Positions 1 through 8,833 of a DNA stretch of 64,000 nucleotides are shown piece after piece; position 1 is the stretch's first letter, and every line of letters begins with the position of its first letter. The translations under genes were made by a program, and so were the position numbers. The notes below the pieces were generated by a model. That model was not told where the DNA came from and made no database searches. It saw nothing but the letters and a program-made list of their open reading frames with translations. The stretch lies in contig NZ_LSYT01000001.1 of the NCBI RefSeq assembly GCF_001602525.1, positions 1,146,923 through 1,210,922 on the forward strand. The letters are read 5' to 3'. Source of the stretch: Flavobacterium chilense. GTDB lineage: Bacteria; Bacteroidota; Bacteroidia; Flavobacteriales; Flavobacteriaceae.

Positions 1-52
1 AGTGAACAGCGGGACAAATGGTCTATTGAAAATGATTGTTTTGCTCCAAAAA

Positions 53-80
53 AAAACACCAGCCTCCTGACTGGTGTTTT
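53..80 (-). terminator. Rho-independent terminator of the DUF808 gene
   Basis: Perfect 10-bp stem (AAAACACCAG / CTGGTGTTTT) around an 8-nt loop, followed on the minus strand by a long T run. It lies 22 nt past the stop of the DUF808 gene. Bases 1-52 show no coding region I can support. Confidence 0.8.
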
Positions 81-102
81 GAAATTTTATAATAAACTAT
101 AT

Positions 103-978
103 TTATTTTTTCTTTGAAAATACTTTTTTAAATACGTTTACAATTGCCAGAACTATAAATCCTAGTACTAATCCAACAACAAATTCTTTTATGATTGAAG
201 GTAATTGTGGTACTAAATGATGAAAGAAATCAATGTTGTGCACAAAGATTCCGCCAGCCACTAAAATTAATGCGATTGTACCAATAACTGTCAACGCTTT
301 GATAACTTTAGGAAGTGCCTGAACTAAAATATTACCAATGAATTTTAAAATGCTATTTTCTTTTTTGCTAATCTGAATGAGTTTAAACCCTGCTTCGTCC
401 ATTCTGACAATTAGAGCTACAATGCCATAAACACCAATTGTTGCTATTACAGCAATTATAGATACTACAATGATTTGCTGAAAAATAGGTTTTCCAATTA
501 CAGTACCTAATGCAATAATGACGATTTCGACTGATAAAATAAAATCGGTCAGGATTGCTGATTTTACTTTTCCTTTTTCAGCTTCCAGAATCTCTGCTTC
601 TGTTAAAGTTTCTGCTGTTATTCCTTCAGATTCTTCGTGTGCGTGAGGAAAGATAAATTCGTATATTTTTTCGGCTCCTTCATAAGCAAGGAAAAGTCCG
701 CCAAGTACTAAAATTATAATAATTGCAATTGGCAAAAATGCACTTAGCAAAAATGCAATTGGTAAAATGATTACTTTGTTAAGTAATGAACCTTTACTGA
801 TTGCCCACAATACCGGAAGTTCTCTGGATGAAGCAAAACCTGAAGCTTTCTCTGCATTTACTGCTAAATCATCGCCTAAAATTCCTGCTGTTTTTTTTGC
901 TGCAACTTTACTCATTACTGCAACATCGTCCATAATTGCCGCAATATCATCTAATAGTACAAAAAAACCTGATGCCAT
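103..978 (-). CDS. DUF808 family inner membrane protein
   Basis: Predicted 291-residue membrane protein of the DUF808 (YedI-like) family. The N-terminus carries the family's typical run LLDDIAAIMDDVAVMSKVAAKK. At least five hydrophobic segments follow, around residues 70-100, 143-165, 170-195, 220-250 and 262-285, and the C-terminus is lysine-rich (KKVFSKKK). Length and start agree with the family, whose members begin a few residues before the LLDD motif. No enzymatic motif is visible and the family's function is not established. It is monocistronic, with a terminator just downstream and a tiny membrane-peptide gene upstream in the same direction. Confidence 0.85.
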   Translation of the reverse strand: MASGFFVLLDDIAAIMDDVAVMSKVAAKKTAGILGDDLAVNAEKASGFASSRELPVLWAISKGSLLNKVIILPIAFLLSAFLPIAIIIILVLGGLFLAYEGAEKIYEFIFPHAHEESEGITAETLTEAEILEAEKGKVKSAILTDFILSVEIVIIALGTVIGKPIFQQIIVVSIIAVIATIGVYGIVALIVRMDEAGFKLIQISKKENSILKFIGNILVQALPKVIKALTVIGTIALILVAGGIFVHNIDFFHHLVPQLPSIIKEFVVGLVLGFIVLAIVNVFKKVFSKKK

Positions 979-1100
979 TTTAATTTATTTGTTTTAAAAA
1001 TTGTGTAATTCACTGACTTTTAGCAATCAATTTAATTCACAAATTGGGTTATTTATCTGTGCTAATCTAAGACTTTTTTGTTAATTTTTTCATTTAAAGA

Positions 1101-1220
1101 TTAACTGCATTGTCCTAAAAGCACCCAGATAATTACAAAAACTAAAACAGTCCCCAAACAACCGCCTCCTAATTTTTTCGCACCGTAACCTGCAATTAAT
1201 CCTCTAAAAATATTGTTCAT
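1101..1220 (-). CDS. Small single-pass membrane protein, 39 residues
   Basis: Open frame of 39 codons plus stop, starting MNNIFRGLIAGYGAKKLGGG and ending LLGQCS. A short glycine/lysine-rich head is followed by one hydrophobic segment (about residues 23-36, CLGTVLVFVIIWVLL). The composition is that of a real small membrane protein rather than random AT-rich sequence. I recognise similar peptides from Flavobacterium genomes but no function. It stands between the DUF808 gene and a secreted-protein gene, with no close partner. Confidence 0.6.
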   Translation of the reverse strand: MNNIFRGLIAGYGAKKLGGGCLGTVLVFVIIWVLLGQCS

Positions 1221-1360
1221 GATGTTGATTTTATAGTGTTATTCAATTAATTATAAATAAAAGTATACTATTGTAAATTTGATAAACTAATCTCTAATTC
1301 TATTTATATTACTTTAACTAAAAGTTTCATGATTTACGGTTTTGAAACTTTTGTAAATAA

Positions 1361-1390
1361 AAAAACACCAACGTTTCTGCTGGTGTTTTC
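1361..1390 (-). terminator. Rho-independent terminator of the L-domain-like protein gene
   Basis: The stem AAAACACCA / TGGTGTTTT closes a loop of about 10 nt, with A/T runs on both sides. It lies 35 nt past the stop of the minus-strand gene ending at 1426. It is almost identical to the terminator at 3109-3138. Confidence 0.75.
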
Positions 1391-1425
1391 TGAATAATAA
1401 TTAGTTATATAATTATTATAATAAA

Positions 1426-2469
1426 TTAATCCGTTGTAACGCTATTGCCAGCATTGATTAGATTTGTCTTGTAAACGATTCCTTGTCCCGTAGGAGGAGC
1501 TGGTGGAGTTTGTCCTTGCAATTGAATATATTTACCTGAAGCCGGAGAAATATTTAATATTCGGCTTAAAATCAAGTTAACTTGAGAACTAGAAAGTGCA
1601 TTATAATCAAAATTTAGACTTGCCTCTTCACCATAAACTGTAGTTAAAACCGGTATTTCAATAGAACTTAAAAAAGGATTTTTTCTAAAAAAAATACTCT
1701 GAGCTTTGATTAATGAAGGCATCAAAATAGATTGCAAAGAAGAATTTCTACTAATACTAGAATCAAATCCATAAATAGTTTTCAAAACAGGAAATGAAAT
1801 TGAACTCAATTTTGCATTATTTCCTATATTCAAATCACTATAAACTTCAGTAAGGTTATTTAAACTTACATTCGTTAATTTTAGATTGTCTATTATTCTT
1901 AGATTTATTAGTTTTTTTACTACTGCTAAATCTAAAGTTGTCAAATTTGTTGTACCATTAACATAAATGTTTTCTGTGTTGGGTCCAAACTCTGCTGTTA
2001 CTTGTGCTACTGCTTGTGCATCTGTAATATCACCTGTTATTACAATACTTGTTTTTCCTTGATTAGATTTGCTATTGCCAGCATATAAAGCATAAGGCAC
2101 ACTTAAAAGCTGACTTGTACCGCTAATGGTGTAGTTGCTTCCTCCTGTTGGATCAATTTCTGTTTTGATAAAATGAGAACCTGCCCCCCAATTTATAGCT
2201 GCAAAAGTTCCAGTAACTGCAGTTCCTCCACCTATTTCAATAGTTGCTAATCCGTTGTTGTTTGTTGTTGTTGTTTGTGTTTCGATATAACTAGGGTTAC
2301 CATTTGCAATATCGAATATAATACTGGTTTTTATACTTACTAACGTATTCGTAACAAGTGTTCCGTCAGCTTTACGAATGACTGACTGGTAACTCATTCT
2401 CTGCGGAACCTGCGCAAATAAAATTGTAAAAGAACTTAATAATAGTACTATCAGAGTAATTTTTTTCAT
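1426..2469 (-). CDS. Secreted protein with receptor L-domain-like repeats
   Basis: 347 residues with a signal peptide (MKKITLIVLLLSSFTILFAQ). Residues about 21-130 form a module common in Bacteroidota surface proteins, starting VPQRMSYQSVIRKADG and ending QLLSVPYALYAG. Residues about 165-300 show irregular leucine-rich or receptor-L-domain spacing (LTTLDLAVVKKLINL, LSSISFPVLKTIYG, LSSIEIPVLTTVYG). It ends without a T9SS sorting domain. It lies 22 nt downstream of a gene that has a type A sorting domain, so the two are probably co-transcribed. An extracellular binding or adhesion role is inferred only. Confidence 0.65.
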   Translation of the reverse strand: MKKITLIVLLLSSFTILFAQVPQRMSYQSVIRKADGTLVTNTLVSIKTSIIFDIANGNPSYIETQTTTTNNNGLATIEIGGGTAVTGTFAAINWGAGSHFIKTEIDPTGGSNYTISGTSQLLSVPYALYAGNSKSNQGKTSIVITGDITDAQAVAQVTAEFGPNTENIYVNGTTNLTTLDLAVVKKLINLRIIDNLKLTNVSLNNLTEVYSDLNIGNNAKLSSISFPVLKTIYGFDSSISRNSSLQSILMPSLIKAQSIFFRKNPFLSSIEIPVLTTVYGEEASLNFDYNALSSSQVNLILSRILNISPASGKYIQLQGQTPPAPPTGQGIVYKTNLINAGNSVTTD

Positions 2470-2491
2470 ATATCTTTCTTCGGTTAAATGG

Positions 2492-2983
2492 TTATTTTTT
2501 TATGATTTTAAATGTTTTTATTGTTTTATTGTTATCGCTTACCGATAGAAAATAAATTCCCTGATTTAATTCCTGCATTGAAATACTGGTCTCAGAAGTG
2601 GTTATTTTAGATTTTTTAGATACTATTTTGCCATTAATATCATATAAATTATAGGATAAATCATTTTGTTTATCATTAACCACAATTAAATTAAGTATAT
2701 CTGTAGTAGGATTTGGATAGGCAGTCATCATAAGCTTAATTCCTGAAAATTCATCATTACCCAAAGTAATTATCTCATAAGTTTGTTGAACACCTTGCAA
2801 AACAGAACCATTTGATCCGGATAAGCCTGTATAGGCGATCTGACCAATTGAATAATTCGATGAGCCTCCTGTTCCCATACCAGTTCCGCCTGCAGCTACT
2901 ACACTCTGCTGAGAATAACTACTGGTAATAAACGAAATACTGCTAATAAATAAAGTAAAAAAAGTTTGTTGGTTTCTTCTCAT
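2492..2983 (-). CDS. Small secreted protein with T9SS type A sorting domain
   Basis: 163 residues. The N-terminal signal sequence (about 1-24) has a basic MRRN head. A short Ser/Gly-rich middle contains GGSSNYSIGQIAYTG. The C-terminal 80 residues are a T9SS type A sorting domain, with AYPNPTTDILNL, an internal YNLYDINGKIV strand, and the LNQGIYFLSV and KTFKIIKK end. The family is exported by the Sec system and then across the outer membrane by the Por/Spr machinery, which removes this domain. The mature part is too short to assign. The following gene is 22 nt away. Confidence 0.8.
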   Translation of the reverse strand: MRRNQQTFFTLFISSISFITSSYSQQSVVAAGGTGMGTGGSSNYSIGQIAYTGLSGSNGSVLQGVQQTYEIITLGNDEFSGIKLMMTAYPNPTTDILNLIVVNDKQNDLSYNLYDINGKIVSKKSKITTSETSISMQELNQGIYFLSVSDNNKTIKTFKIIKK

Positions 2984-3108
2984 ATAATAGTTTTAGTTGT
3001 TAATTCTTTTATTTGAATAAAATCAAAGCTTATTTCATTATTCAAATATATATTAATTCTTACATAAACACATTAATAAAAAGAAGGGATTCATAAAAAA
3101 CATATAAA

Positions 3109-3138
3109 AAAAACACCAACGTTTCCGCTGGTGTTTTC
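3109..3138 (-). terminator. Rho-independent terminator of clpB
   Basis: AAAACACCA / TGGTGTTTT stem with the loop ACGTTTCCGC, flanked by A and T runs, 20 nt beyond the clpB stop. It differs from the terminator at 1361-1390 by a single loop base. Confidence 0.8.
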
Positions 3139-3158
3139 TGAATATTAAAACTAAAAAA

Positions 3159-5762
3159 TTATTTTTCAATGTGGGTTTGATTTCTAAAGACCAATTGCCC
3201 ATCAAAAGCATCTAATAAAATAATGCTGTCTGTAGTGATGTTTCCTGCCAAAATTTCTTTAGACAATTGATTGAGTACTTCTCTTTGTACCACACGTTTT
3301 ACTGGTCTTGCACCAAACTGTGGGTCATAGCCTTTGTCTGATAAATATTTGATCGCTTCTGGAGTTGCATCCATGGTGATACCTTGTAAAGCCAGCATTT
3401 TTGTAACACTCTTAAGTTGTAAACTAACAATTTTAGAAATGTTATCTACTGTTAAAGGCGTAAACATTACGATTTCGTCGATACGGTTTATAAACTCCGG
3501 ACGAACGGTTTGTTTCAGCAATCCTAAAACTTCCACTTTTGCAGCTTCTGTAGCAGATTCAATGCTTCCTTTTAAGTTTTCAAATTTATCTTGTATGATC
3601 TGACTTCCCATATTGGATGTCATGATGATAATAGTATTTTTAAAATCTGCCAGACGCCCCTTGTTATCTGTTAAACGACCTTCATCCAAAACTTGCAATA
3701 AGATATTGAACGTATCCGGATGCGCTTTTTCGATCTCGTCTAACAAAATTACAGAATATGGTTTTCTACGAACTGCTTCGGTCAATTGACCACCTTCATC
3801 ATAACCTACATATCCCGGAGGTGCACCAACTAAACGACTCACACTATGACGTTCCTGATACTCACTCATATCGATACGGGTCATCGCATTTTCGTCATCA
3901 AAAAGATATTCAGCCAAAGCTTTTGCCAACTCAGTTTTACCCACTCCGGTTGTTCCTAAAAATAAGAACGTTCCAACTGGTTTTTTCATATCCTGCAAAC
4001 CGGCACGGCTTCTACGAACAGCATCACTTACGGCTTCAATTGCTTCTTCCTGCCCTACTACACGCTTGTGTAATTCGTCTTCAAGATGCAAGAGTTTTTC
4101 TCTTTCTGTCTGAAGCATTTTCATAACAGGAATTCCAGTCCATTTAGCTACTACTTCTGCAATATCTTCTCGGGTTACTTCTTCTTTAATCAAAGATGTA
4201 CCTGATTGGTATTCTTGTAATTGTTTTTGTAAAACGTCAAGACGTTCTTGTGCTTCTTTAATTTTTCCGTAGCGAATTTCGGCTACTTTTCCGTAATCAC
4301 CATCACGTTCTGCACGTTCTGCTTCGTATTTAAAATCTTCGATTTCCTGTTTTACGGTTTGAATTCCGTCAACAATATCTTTTTCTGATTTCCATTTTGC
4401 AAAAATTTCATTGCGTTCCTCTTTGAGATTCGCCAGCTCCATGCCTAAAATTTTCAGCTTACTTTCTTCTTTTTCACGTTTGATGGCTTCAATTTCAATT
4501 TCTAACTGCATGATTTTACGATCCAAAACGTCTAATTCTTCTGGTTTTGAATTGATTTCCATACGCAGTTTAGAAGCTGCTTCATCCATTAAGTCAATCG
4601 CTTTATCCGGTAAGAAACGATTTGTAATATAACGTTGAGAAAGTTCAACTGCCGCAATAATTGCCTCGTCTTTAATCTGAACTTTATGATGTGTTTCGTA
4701 CTTTTCTTTGATTCCACGTAAAATTGAAATCGCACTTTCGGTATCCGGTTCATCAATTAGTACTTTCTGGAAACGTCTTTCTAAAGCTTTATCTTTTTCA
4801 AAATATTTTTGATATTCATCCAGAGTTGTAGCTCCAATTGCTCTTAACTCACCACGAGCCAAAGCTGGTTTCAGGATATTAGCTGCATCCATTGCACCTT
4901 CTCCTCCACCTGCACCTACAAGTGTATGAATCTCATCGATAAACAATACGATATCACCTTCGGCAGCTGTAACTTCTTTTACTACCGATTTTAAACGTTC
5001 TTCGAATTCTCCTTTGAATTTTGCACCTGCAATCAGCGCTCCCATATCCAGAGAGAAAACAATTTTATCTTTTAAGTTTTCCGGTACGTCACCATCAACA
5101 ATTCTGTGTGCTAAACCTTCTGCAATAGCGGTTTTACCAACTCCTGGTTCACCTACTAACATTGGGTTGTTTTTTGTTCTACGGGTTAGGATCTGCAATA
5201 CACGACGGATTTCTTCGTCACGTCCAATAACAGGATCTAGTTTCCCTGTACGTGCTAATTCGTTTAGATTTTTAGCATATTTATTTAATGAGTTATACGT
5301 TTCTTCAGCTGAAGCCGATGTCACTCTTTCTCCTTTACGTAGTTCTTCAATTGCAGCTTTAAGTCCTTTTCCGGTAACACCCTGATCTTTTAAGATTTGG
5401 GAAACTTTGCTTTTTGAGTCGAAAATTGCCAAAATCAAATGCTCAATAGAAACATATTCATCGTTCATTTTTTGTGCAATAATCTCCGCTTCATTCAATG
5501 CTTTATTAGCATCTCTGGAAAGTAAAATATCTCCTCCGGAAACTTTTGGAAAGCTCTGAATGGTACTGTCTAATATTTGTAAAAACAACGGAACATTTAC
5601 ATTGAGTTTTTTCAAGATAAAAGGAGCAACATTTTCATCTACTTCAAAAATAGCTTTAAAAATGTGTTCATTTTCTATTTGTTGCTGTCCGTTGCGTTGA
5701 GCCAATTGTTGCGATAACTGAATGGCTTCCTGCGACTTAATTGTAAATTTATTTATGTTCAT
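3159..5762 (-). CDS. clpB: ATP-dependent disaggregase ClpB
   Basis: 867 residues, the normal ClpB length. ClpB is a hexameric Hsp100 that extracts polypeptides from aggregates together with DnaK/DnaJ. Order of parts: two N-terminal Clp repeats (about 1-145); first AAA+ module with Walker A GEPGVGKT at 204-211 and a VLFIDEIH Walker B; the long coiled-coil middle domain (about 400-530) that separates ClpB from ClpA/ClpC; second AAA+ module with [10 protein letters not shown] and [11 protein letters not shown]; and a C-terminal small domain with the GARPVKR sensor. No ClpP-binding loop is apparent. The gene is monocistronic with its own terminator. A heat-shock promoter could not be identified with confidence. 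Confidence 0.97.
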   Translation of the reverse strand: MNINKFTIKSQEAIQLSQQLAQRNGQQQIENEHIFKAIFEVDENVAPFILKKLNVNVPLFLQILDSTIQSFPKVSGGDILLSRDANKALNEAEIIAQKMNDEYVSIEHLILAIFDSKSKVSQILKDQGVTGKGLKAAIEELRKGERVTSASAEETYNSLNKYAKNLNELARTGKLDPVIGRDEEIRRVLQILTRRTKNNPMLVGEPGVGKTAIAEGLAHRIVDGDVPENLKDKIVFSLDMGALIAGAKFKGEFEERLKSVVKEVTAAEGDIVLFIDEIHTLVGAGGGEGAMDAANILKPALARGELRAIGATTLDEYQKYFEKDKALERRFQKVLIDEPDTESAISILRGIKEKYETHHKVQIKDEAIIAAVELSQRYITNRFLPDKAIDLMDEAASKLRMEINSKPEELDVLDRKIMQLEIEIEAIKREKEESKLKILGMELANLKEERNEIFAKWKSEKDIVDGIQTVKQEIEDFKYEAERAERDGDYGKVAEIRYGKIKEAQERLDVLQKQLQEYQSGTSLIKEEVTREDIAEVVAKWTGIPVMKMLQTEREKLLHLEDELHKRVVGQEEAIEAVSDAVRRSRAGLQDMKKPVGTFLFLGTTGVGKTELAKALAEYLFDDENAMTRIDMSEYQERHSVSRLVGAPPGYVGYDEGGQLTEAVRRKPYSVILLDEIEKAHPDTFNILLQVLDEGRLTDNKGRLADFKNTIIIMTSNMGSQIIQDKFENLKGSIESATEAAKVEVLGLLKQTVRPEFINRIDEIVMFTPLTVDNISKIVSLQLKSVTKMLALQGITMDATPEAIKYLSDKGYDPQFGARPVKRVVQREVLNQLSKEILAGNITTDSIILLDAFDGQLVFRNQTHIEK

Positions 5763-5968
5763 ATGTATACGATTTAGGTTTGATTTTTAGTTATAAAGTT
5801 CAATACCATTAAAATTACAATTTATTGGATTAAATGTTTAACTTAAATGATATAACTTTGCCTGAGAACATTCAAATTATATTCCACATTAAAAATACAG
5901 ACAAAATGACATTAAAAACCTGATTTTTATCATTTTTAAACGTCAAAAAGTCATAAAACAAGTCAAAT

Positions 5969-6358
5969 ATGAGTTTTTTAAATTCAATCTTCGGAAATTC
6001 AGACAACACAGAATCTCCAAAAAGCAATGTAAACTGGACAGAATTAACTGACATCGCTCAATTAATGGAAATTGAAGCGATCTCTAATGAAAAACCAGTG
6101 GTTATTTTTAAACACAGTACAAGATGCAGTATTAGCCGTATGGCACTGAAACAATTTGAACGTGAATACGATTTAAATGATACAGTTGCTGCTTATTTTT
6201 TAGATTTGATTGCACATCGCGATATATCAAATGAAATTGCCAGCAGATTTAATGTATATCATGAATCGCCACAATTGATATTAATAAGAAACGGAAAAGC
6301 TGTTTATGATGTTTCTCATAGTGATATTGATGCTGAAGCGTTGAAAAGTAAAGTGTAA
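5969..6358 (+). CDS. ytxJ: Bacillithiol-system redox protein YtxJ-like
   Basis: 129 residues with a thioredoxin-like fold of the YtxJ family, proposed to act as a monothiol bacilliredoxin-type protein. Residues 43-60 (PVVIFKHSTRCSISRMAL) hold the single active cysteine C53 in the RCSIS context. The partner cis-Pro region is HESPQLILIRNGKAVYDVSH. The family occurs in organisms that make bacillithiol. A perfect TAnnTTTG element lies at 5853-5860, but its nearest upstream TTG is 25 nt away, so the promoter assignment is weak. The gene converges on the DUF2157-like pair and shares a bidirectional terminator with it. Confidence 0.85.
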   Translation: MSFLNSIFGNSDNTESPKSNVNWTELTDIAQLMEIEAISNEKPVVIFKHSTRCSISRMALKQFEREYDLNDTVAAYFLDLIAHRDISNEIASRFNVYHESPQLILIRNGKAVYDVSHSDIDAEALKSKV

Positions 6359-6376
6359 AATGTGAAATGATATTAA

Positions 6377-6424
6377 TAAAAGTGAGATGCAGGCTTTACA
6401 AAGTTGACATCTCACTTTTTTATT
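6377..6424. terminator. Bidirectional terminator between convergent genes
   Basis: The stem AAAAGTGAGATG / CATCTCACTTTT closes an 18-nt loop, with A's before and T's after. It sits between the ytxJ stop and the stop of the minus-strand membrane protein gene and can serve both. Confidence 0.8.
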
Positions 6425-6441
6425 TCACAATTAACAATTAA

Positions 6442-7617
6442 TTAAAAACTTCCTTCTGAACCTCCTCCGCTGAAACCTCCGCCTCCAAAATCCATTGGAG
6501 AATTTTCTGCTTTTACTTCCGGTTTTAAACCAAATGCTGAAGCCACAATTAAATTTTCAGCATTCAGAATAGCATTCGAATTATTGATTCGGTCCGGTTT
6601 AAATGTCAAACCAATTTCATTATCTTTTATTTTTTTGATTGAGAAATAAGTTATAGCAAACAAAACTAATCCGCCCAAGGTAAGTGCTATTTCTATTGGT
6701 AAAACTGAGTAATAGAACCGAATGGTAAATATTGAAAATGCAATAGCTAAAAAACTTATCCAAAGCATGATTCTATCTTTTGTTTTTAAAGCCTGAACCA
6801 AATACACAACAGGAACAATAAAAGTAAAAGCATAAAAGAAAAAAGCAAACGGGATATCACTGCCTGCCCTCACTTCATTTCCTAATAATTCTAATGATAG
6901 TTCTCTTACTACCAAATAATTACAAGAAAGATAAAAGAGTATCAAACAGAAACTATTGGCTAGTAAAAGTCCGCTATAGAAATAACTTTTTTTGAGATTA
7001 TTAATTATTCTTTTGGTTACAAAATAAAACAACGCCGAAACGAGCATTACAACAAATGGTAAAATCGTTTGTCCTATAAGCCCAAATTCAAACATTCCGT
7101 AAAACAGGACTGCCGAAGCTGCAAAACAAAAAACCAGTAAAGATGGCAAATGAAGGTACCTTCTATACATTAAAAAAGAAGTTACGGCAACAAAAAAAGC
7201 AATGTTTAATTCATAACCTTCTGTTGTAATTGCAATAGCAAATCCTATATTTAAAATTGCTCCTAAAACAAAAGCATCATCCAAACCATGTCCGTAATAT
7301 TTTTGATTGGCCAAAATTTCGGCGCCGGCAAAACCAACAGCTGCAAAAATATAACAGCAAATATTAAAAAAAGTACGTTCAGAATTAGAACCCGTCAATC
7401 CGAGTAATGCAATTACACCGCAAATTGATAAATAAAAAAAGGCACCGAGCAAAAAGAATCCTAATCGTACCAATAGGTTACTCTGCCTTCTAAAAGCAGG
7501 CAATTCTTTTTTAATCAGATCTTTTTGTTCTTTACTAATAAAACCTGCCAATTGTAAAGAATTGGCTTCTTCAACTAAGCTTAAATTTTCTAATGAGCTT
7601 TTATCATGTACTATCAT
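6442..7617 (-). CDS. Multi-pass membrane protein with Gly-rich tail, partner of a DUF2157 protein
   Basis: 391 residues. A soluble N-terminal head (about 1-45, including LQLAGFISKEQKDLIKKEL) resembles the helical head of DUF2157 proteins. About ten hydrophobic segments follow from residue 50 to 325. The C-terminus is an unusual glycine tail, MDFGGGGFSGGGSEGSF. Its start codon overlaps the stop of the upstream gene by 4 nt (ATGA-type coupling), so the two products are probably made in fixed ratio. No catalytic motif is seen. Similar pairs occur in other Flavobacteria; function unknown. Confidence 0.7.
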   Translation of the reverse strand: MIVHDKSSLENLSLVEEANSLQLAGFISKEQKDLIKKELPAFRRQSNLLVRLGFFLLGAFFYLSICGVIALLGLTGSNSERTFFNICCYIFAAVGFAGAEILANQKYYGHGLDDAFVLGAILNIGFAIAITTEGYELNIAFFVAVTSFLMYRRYLHLPSLLVFCFAASAVLFYGMFEFGLIGQTILPFVVMLVSALFYFVTKRIINNLKKSYFYSGLLLANSFCLILFYLSCNYLVVRELSLELLGNEVRAGSDIPFAFFFYAFTFIVPVVYLVQALKTKDRIMLWISFLAIAFSIFTIRFYYSVLPIEIALTLGGLVLFAITYFSIKKIKDNEIGLTFKPDRINNSNAILNAENLIVASAFGLKPEVKAENSPMDFGGGGFSGGGSEGSF

Positions 7618-8615
7618 ACCGCAATTGCTTTATTAAAGTTTTTAATCAATTTTATAAACATCACAATCGAGCCTATAAAATAAAATGGAAGAATTAAGAT
7701 AAATAACTCCCAAACATCTGAGAAATCAACATTTTCAAAAATTCGTATTAAAAATATATTCAGACCAATATAGGCGTAAACAATCATAAAAACGTACAAT
7801 GAAATTGCTTTAAGTTTATGACTAATTTTATAGAAATAATAAGAGGAAGCTGCTAAAACAATTACAAAAAGAAACCAAATAGCATCTTCGTAATAATTTA
7901 CTAAACTATTAATTGCCGCAATACTTATAATGTGTAAAGCAAAAGTTAAATAGATAAGATTGAAATGCGTTTTTAACTCGATTCTAGAACTGTAAATCGT
8001 CCATAAAATAAGCAAAATACCTAACATTATTGCTGAATAACTTAAGCTTTGATCAGCATAGAAATTAATATTATTTAATAAGTCCTGAGGTGTGACCGAA
8101 AGTCCGACATAAGCTGCCAAACCTGTAATCGCGATTGCCAGAACACTTTTATTATCAAAATAGTAAGCACAAAAGAAACTTACTACTGTTGGGATTAAAG
8201 TAGCTAGTCCGTAATGTGTGCCAAACGGTTTATATTGAAATTGCAGATATCCTATAAAAATACAGGTGAGAATACTGGCTGCTAAAACCAAATATTCTAA
8301 GACCGGATTTTCGAAAGCTGTTTCTTGTTTCTGAAAACCTTTTGAGTTTTTAAAACAGAAATAAAAGCAGATTCCAATAACAATTAATAATAAGGAAAGA
8401 ATGGCAATATGACCAATACTATCAATATTTTTATAAATTAAAACTCCAATACCTGATGTAAATAGCAAAACCGATAAATAGAGAAATAATTTCAATTCTG
8501 CATTTAACGAAAAAATATTCAAATTTCGGTATGAAGTAATTTCCTGATATTGATTTTCTGTAATTAAATTCCGTTCTAATAGTTCTTTAGTGGCCTGATC
8601 ATCAAATTTATTCAT
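7614..8615 (-). CDS. DUF2157 family membrane protein
   Basis: 333 residues. The head, residues 1-40, reads DDQATKELLERNLITENQYQEI, which matches the DUF2157 pattern of a short helical domain before the membrane region. It continues into around ten transmembrane segments. It is the first gene of a two-gene operon whose second member overlaps it by 4 nt. It is transcribed divergently from the pectate lyase gene across a 218-nt gap. No function is established for the family. Confidence 0.75.
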   Translation of the reverse strand: MNKFDDQATKELLERNLITENQYQEITSYRNLNIFSLNAELKLFLYLSVLLFTSGIGVLIYKNIDSIGHIAILSLLLIVIGICFYFCFKNSKGFQKQETAFENPVLEYLVLAASILTCIFIGYLQFQYKPFGTHYGLATLIPTVVSFFCAYYFDNKSVLAIAITGLAAYVGLSVTPQDLLNNINFYADQSLSYSAIMLGILLILWTIYSSRIELKTHFNLIYLTFALHIISIAAINSLVNYYEDAIWFLFVIVLAASSYYFYKISHKLKAISLYVFMIVYAYIGLNIFLIRIFENVDFSDVWELFILILPFYFIGSIVMFIKLIKNFNKAIAV

Positions 8616-8754
8616 CTTTTGAATTTTATAGCATACTCAAAAATACTCTTTTTTGTTTTAATAAAATCTTCCATAGTAAAAAAATACTTACTAAGTAAAA
8701 AACGAATAATTAAAAATTTTTATGTTCAATTATAATATTTCATTAAAATTATAG

Positions 8755-8781
8755 TTTGTAAACATTATTAAATTAGATTTG
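8755..8781 (+). promoter_or_regulatory. Promoter of the pectate lyase gene
   Basis: Perfect -7 element TAGATTTG at 8774-8781 and TTTG at 8755-8758, spaced 15 nt, slightly shorter than usual for Bacteroidota. The predicted transcription start falls near 8788, inside the palindrome listed next, about 45 nt before the ATG. Confidence 0.55.
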
Positions 8782-8795
8782 TGTAATCGATTACA
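8782..8795. promoter_or_regulatory. LacI-family-type operator palindrome upstream of pectate lyase
   Basis: Perfect 14-bp palindrome TGTAATCGATTACA with a central CG. This is the form of LacI/GalR-family operators (TAAnCGnTTA core). It abuts the -7 element and covers the likely transcription start, a position suited to repression. No LacI-family gene is in the window, so the regulator is unknown. Confidence 0.55.
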
Positions 8796-8833
8796 TTTAA
8801 CTATCTGAACAAAACCAAAAAACTGACTTAAAA

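Noticed and set aside
1..52. 3' end of a gene entering from the left
   Set aside because: Short open stretches exist in two plus frames, but none shows recognisable protein or a stop placed sensibly before the terminator; not supportable.
2492..2983. Type B sorting domain
   Set aside because: The pattern YPNPTTDILNL...FKIIKK is the type A form; the PNNDGxND signature of type B is seen only at 61946-64000.
3334..5385. Several plus-strand open frames of 73-123 codons opposite clpB
   Set aside because: They are antisense shadows of a highly conserved coding sequence and have no recognisable content or start signals.
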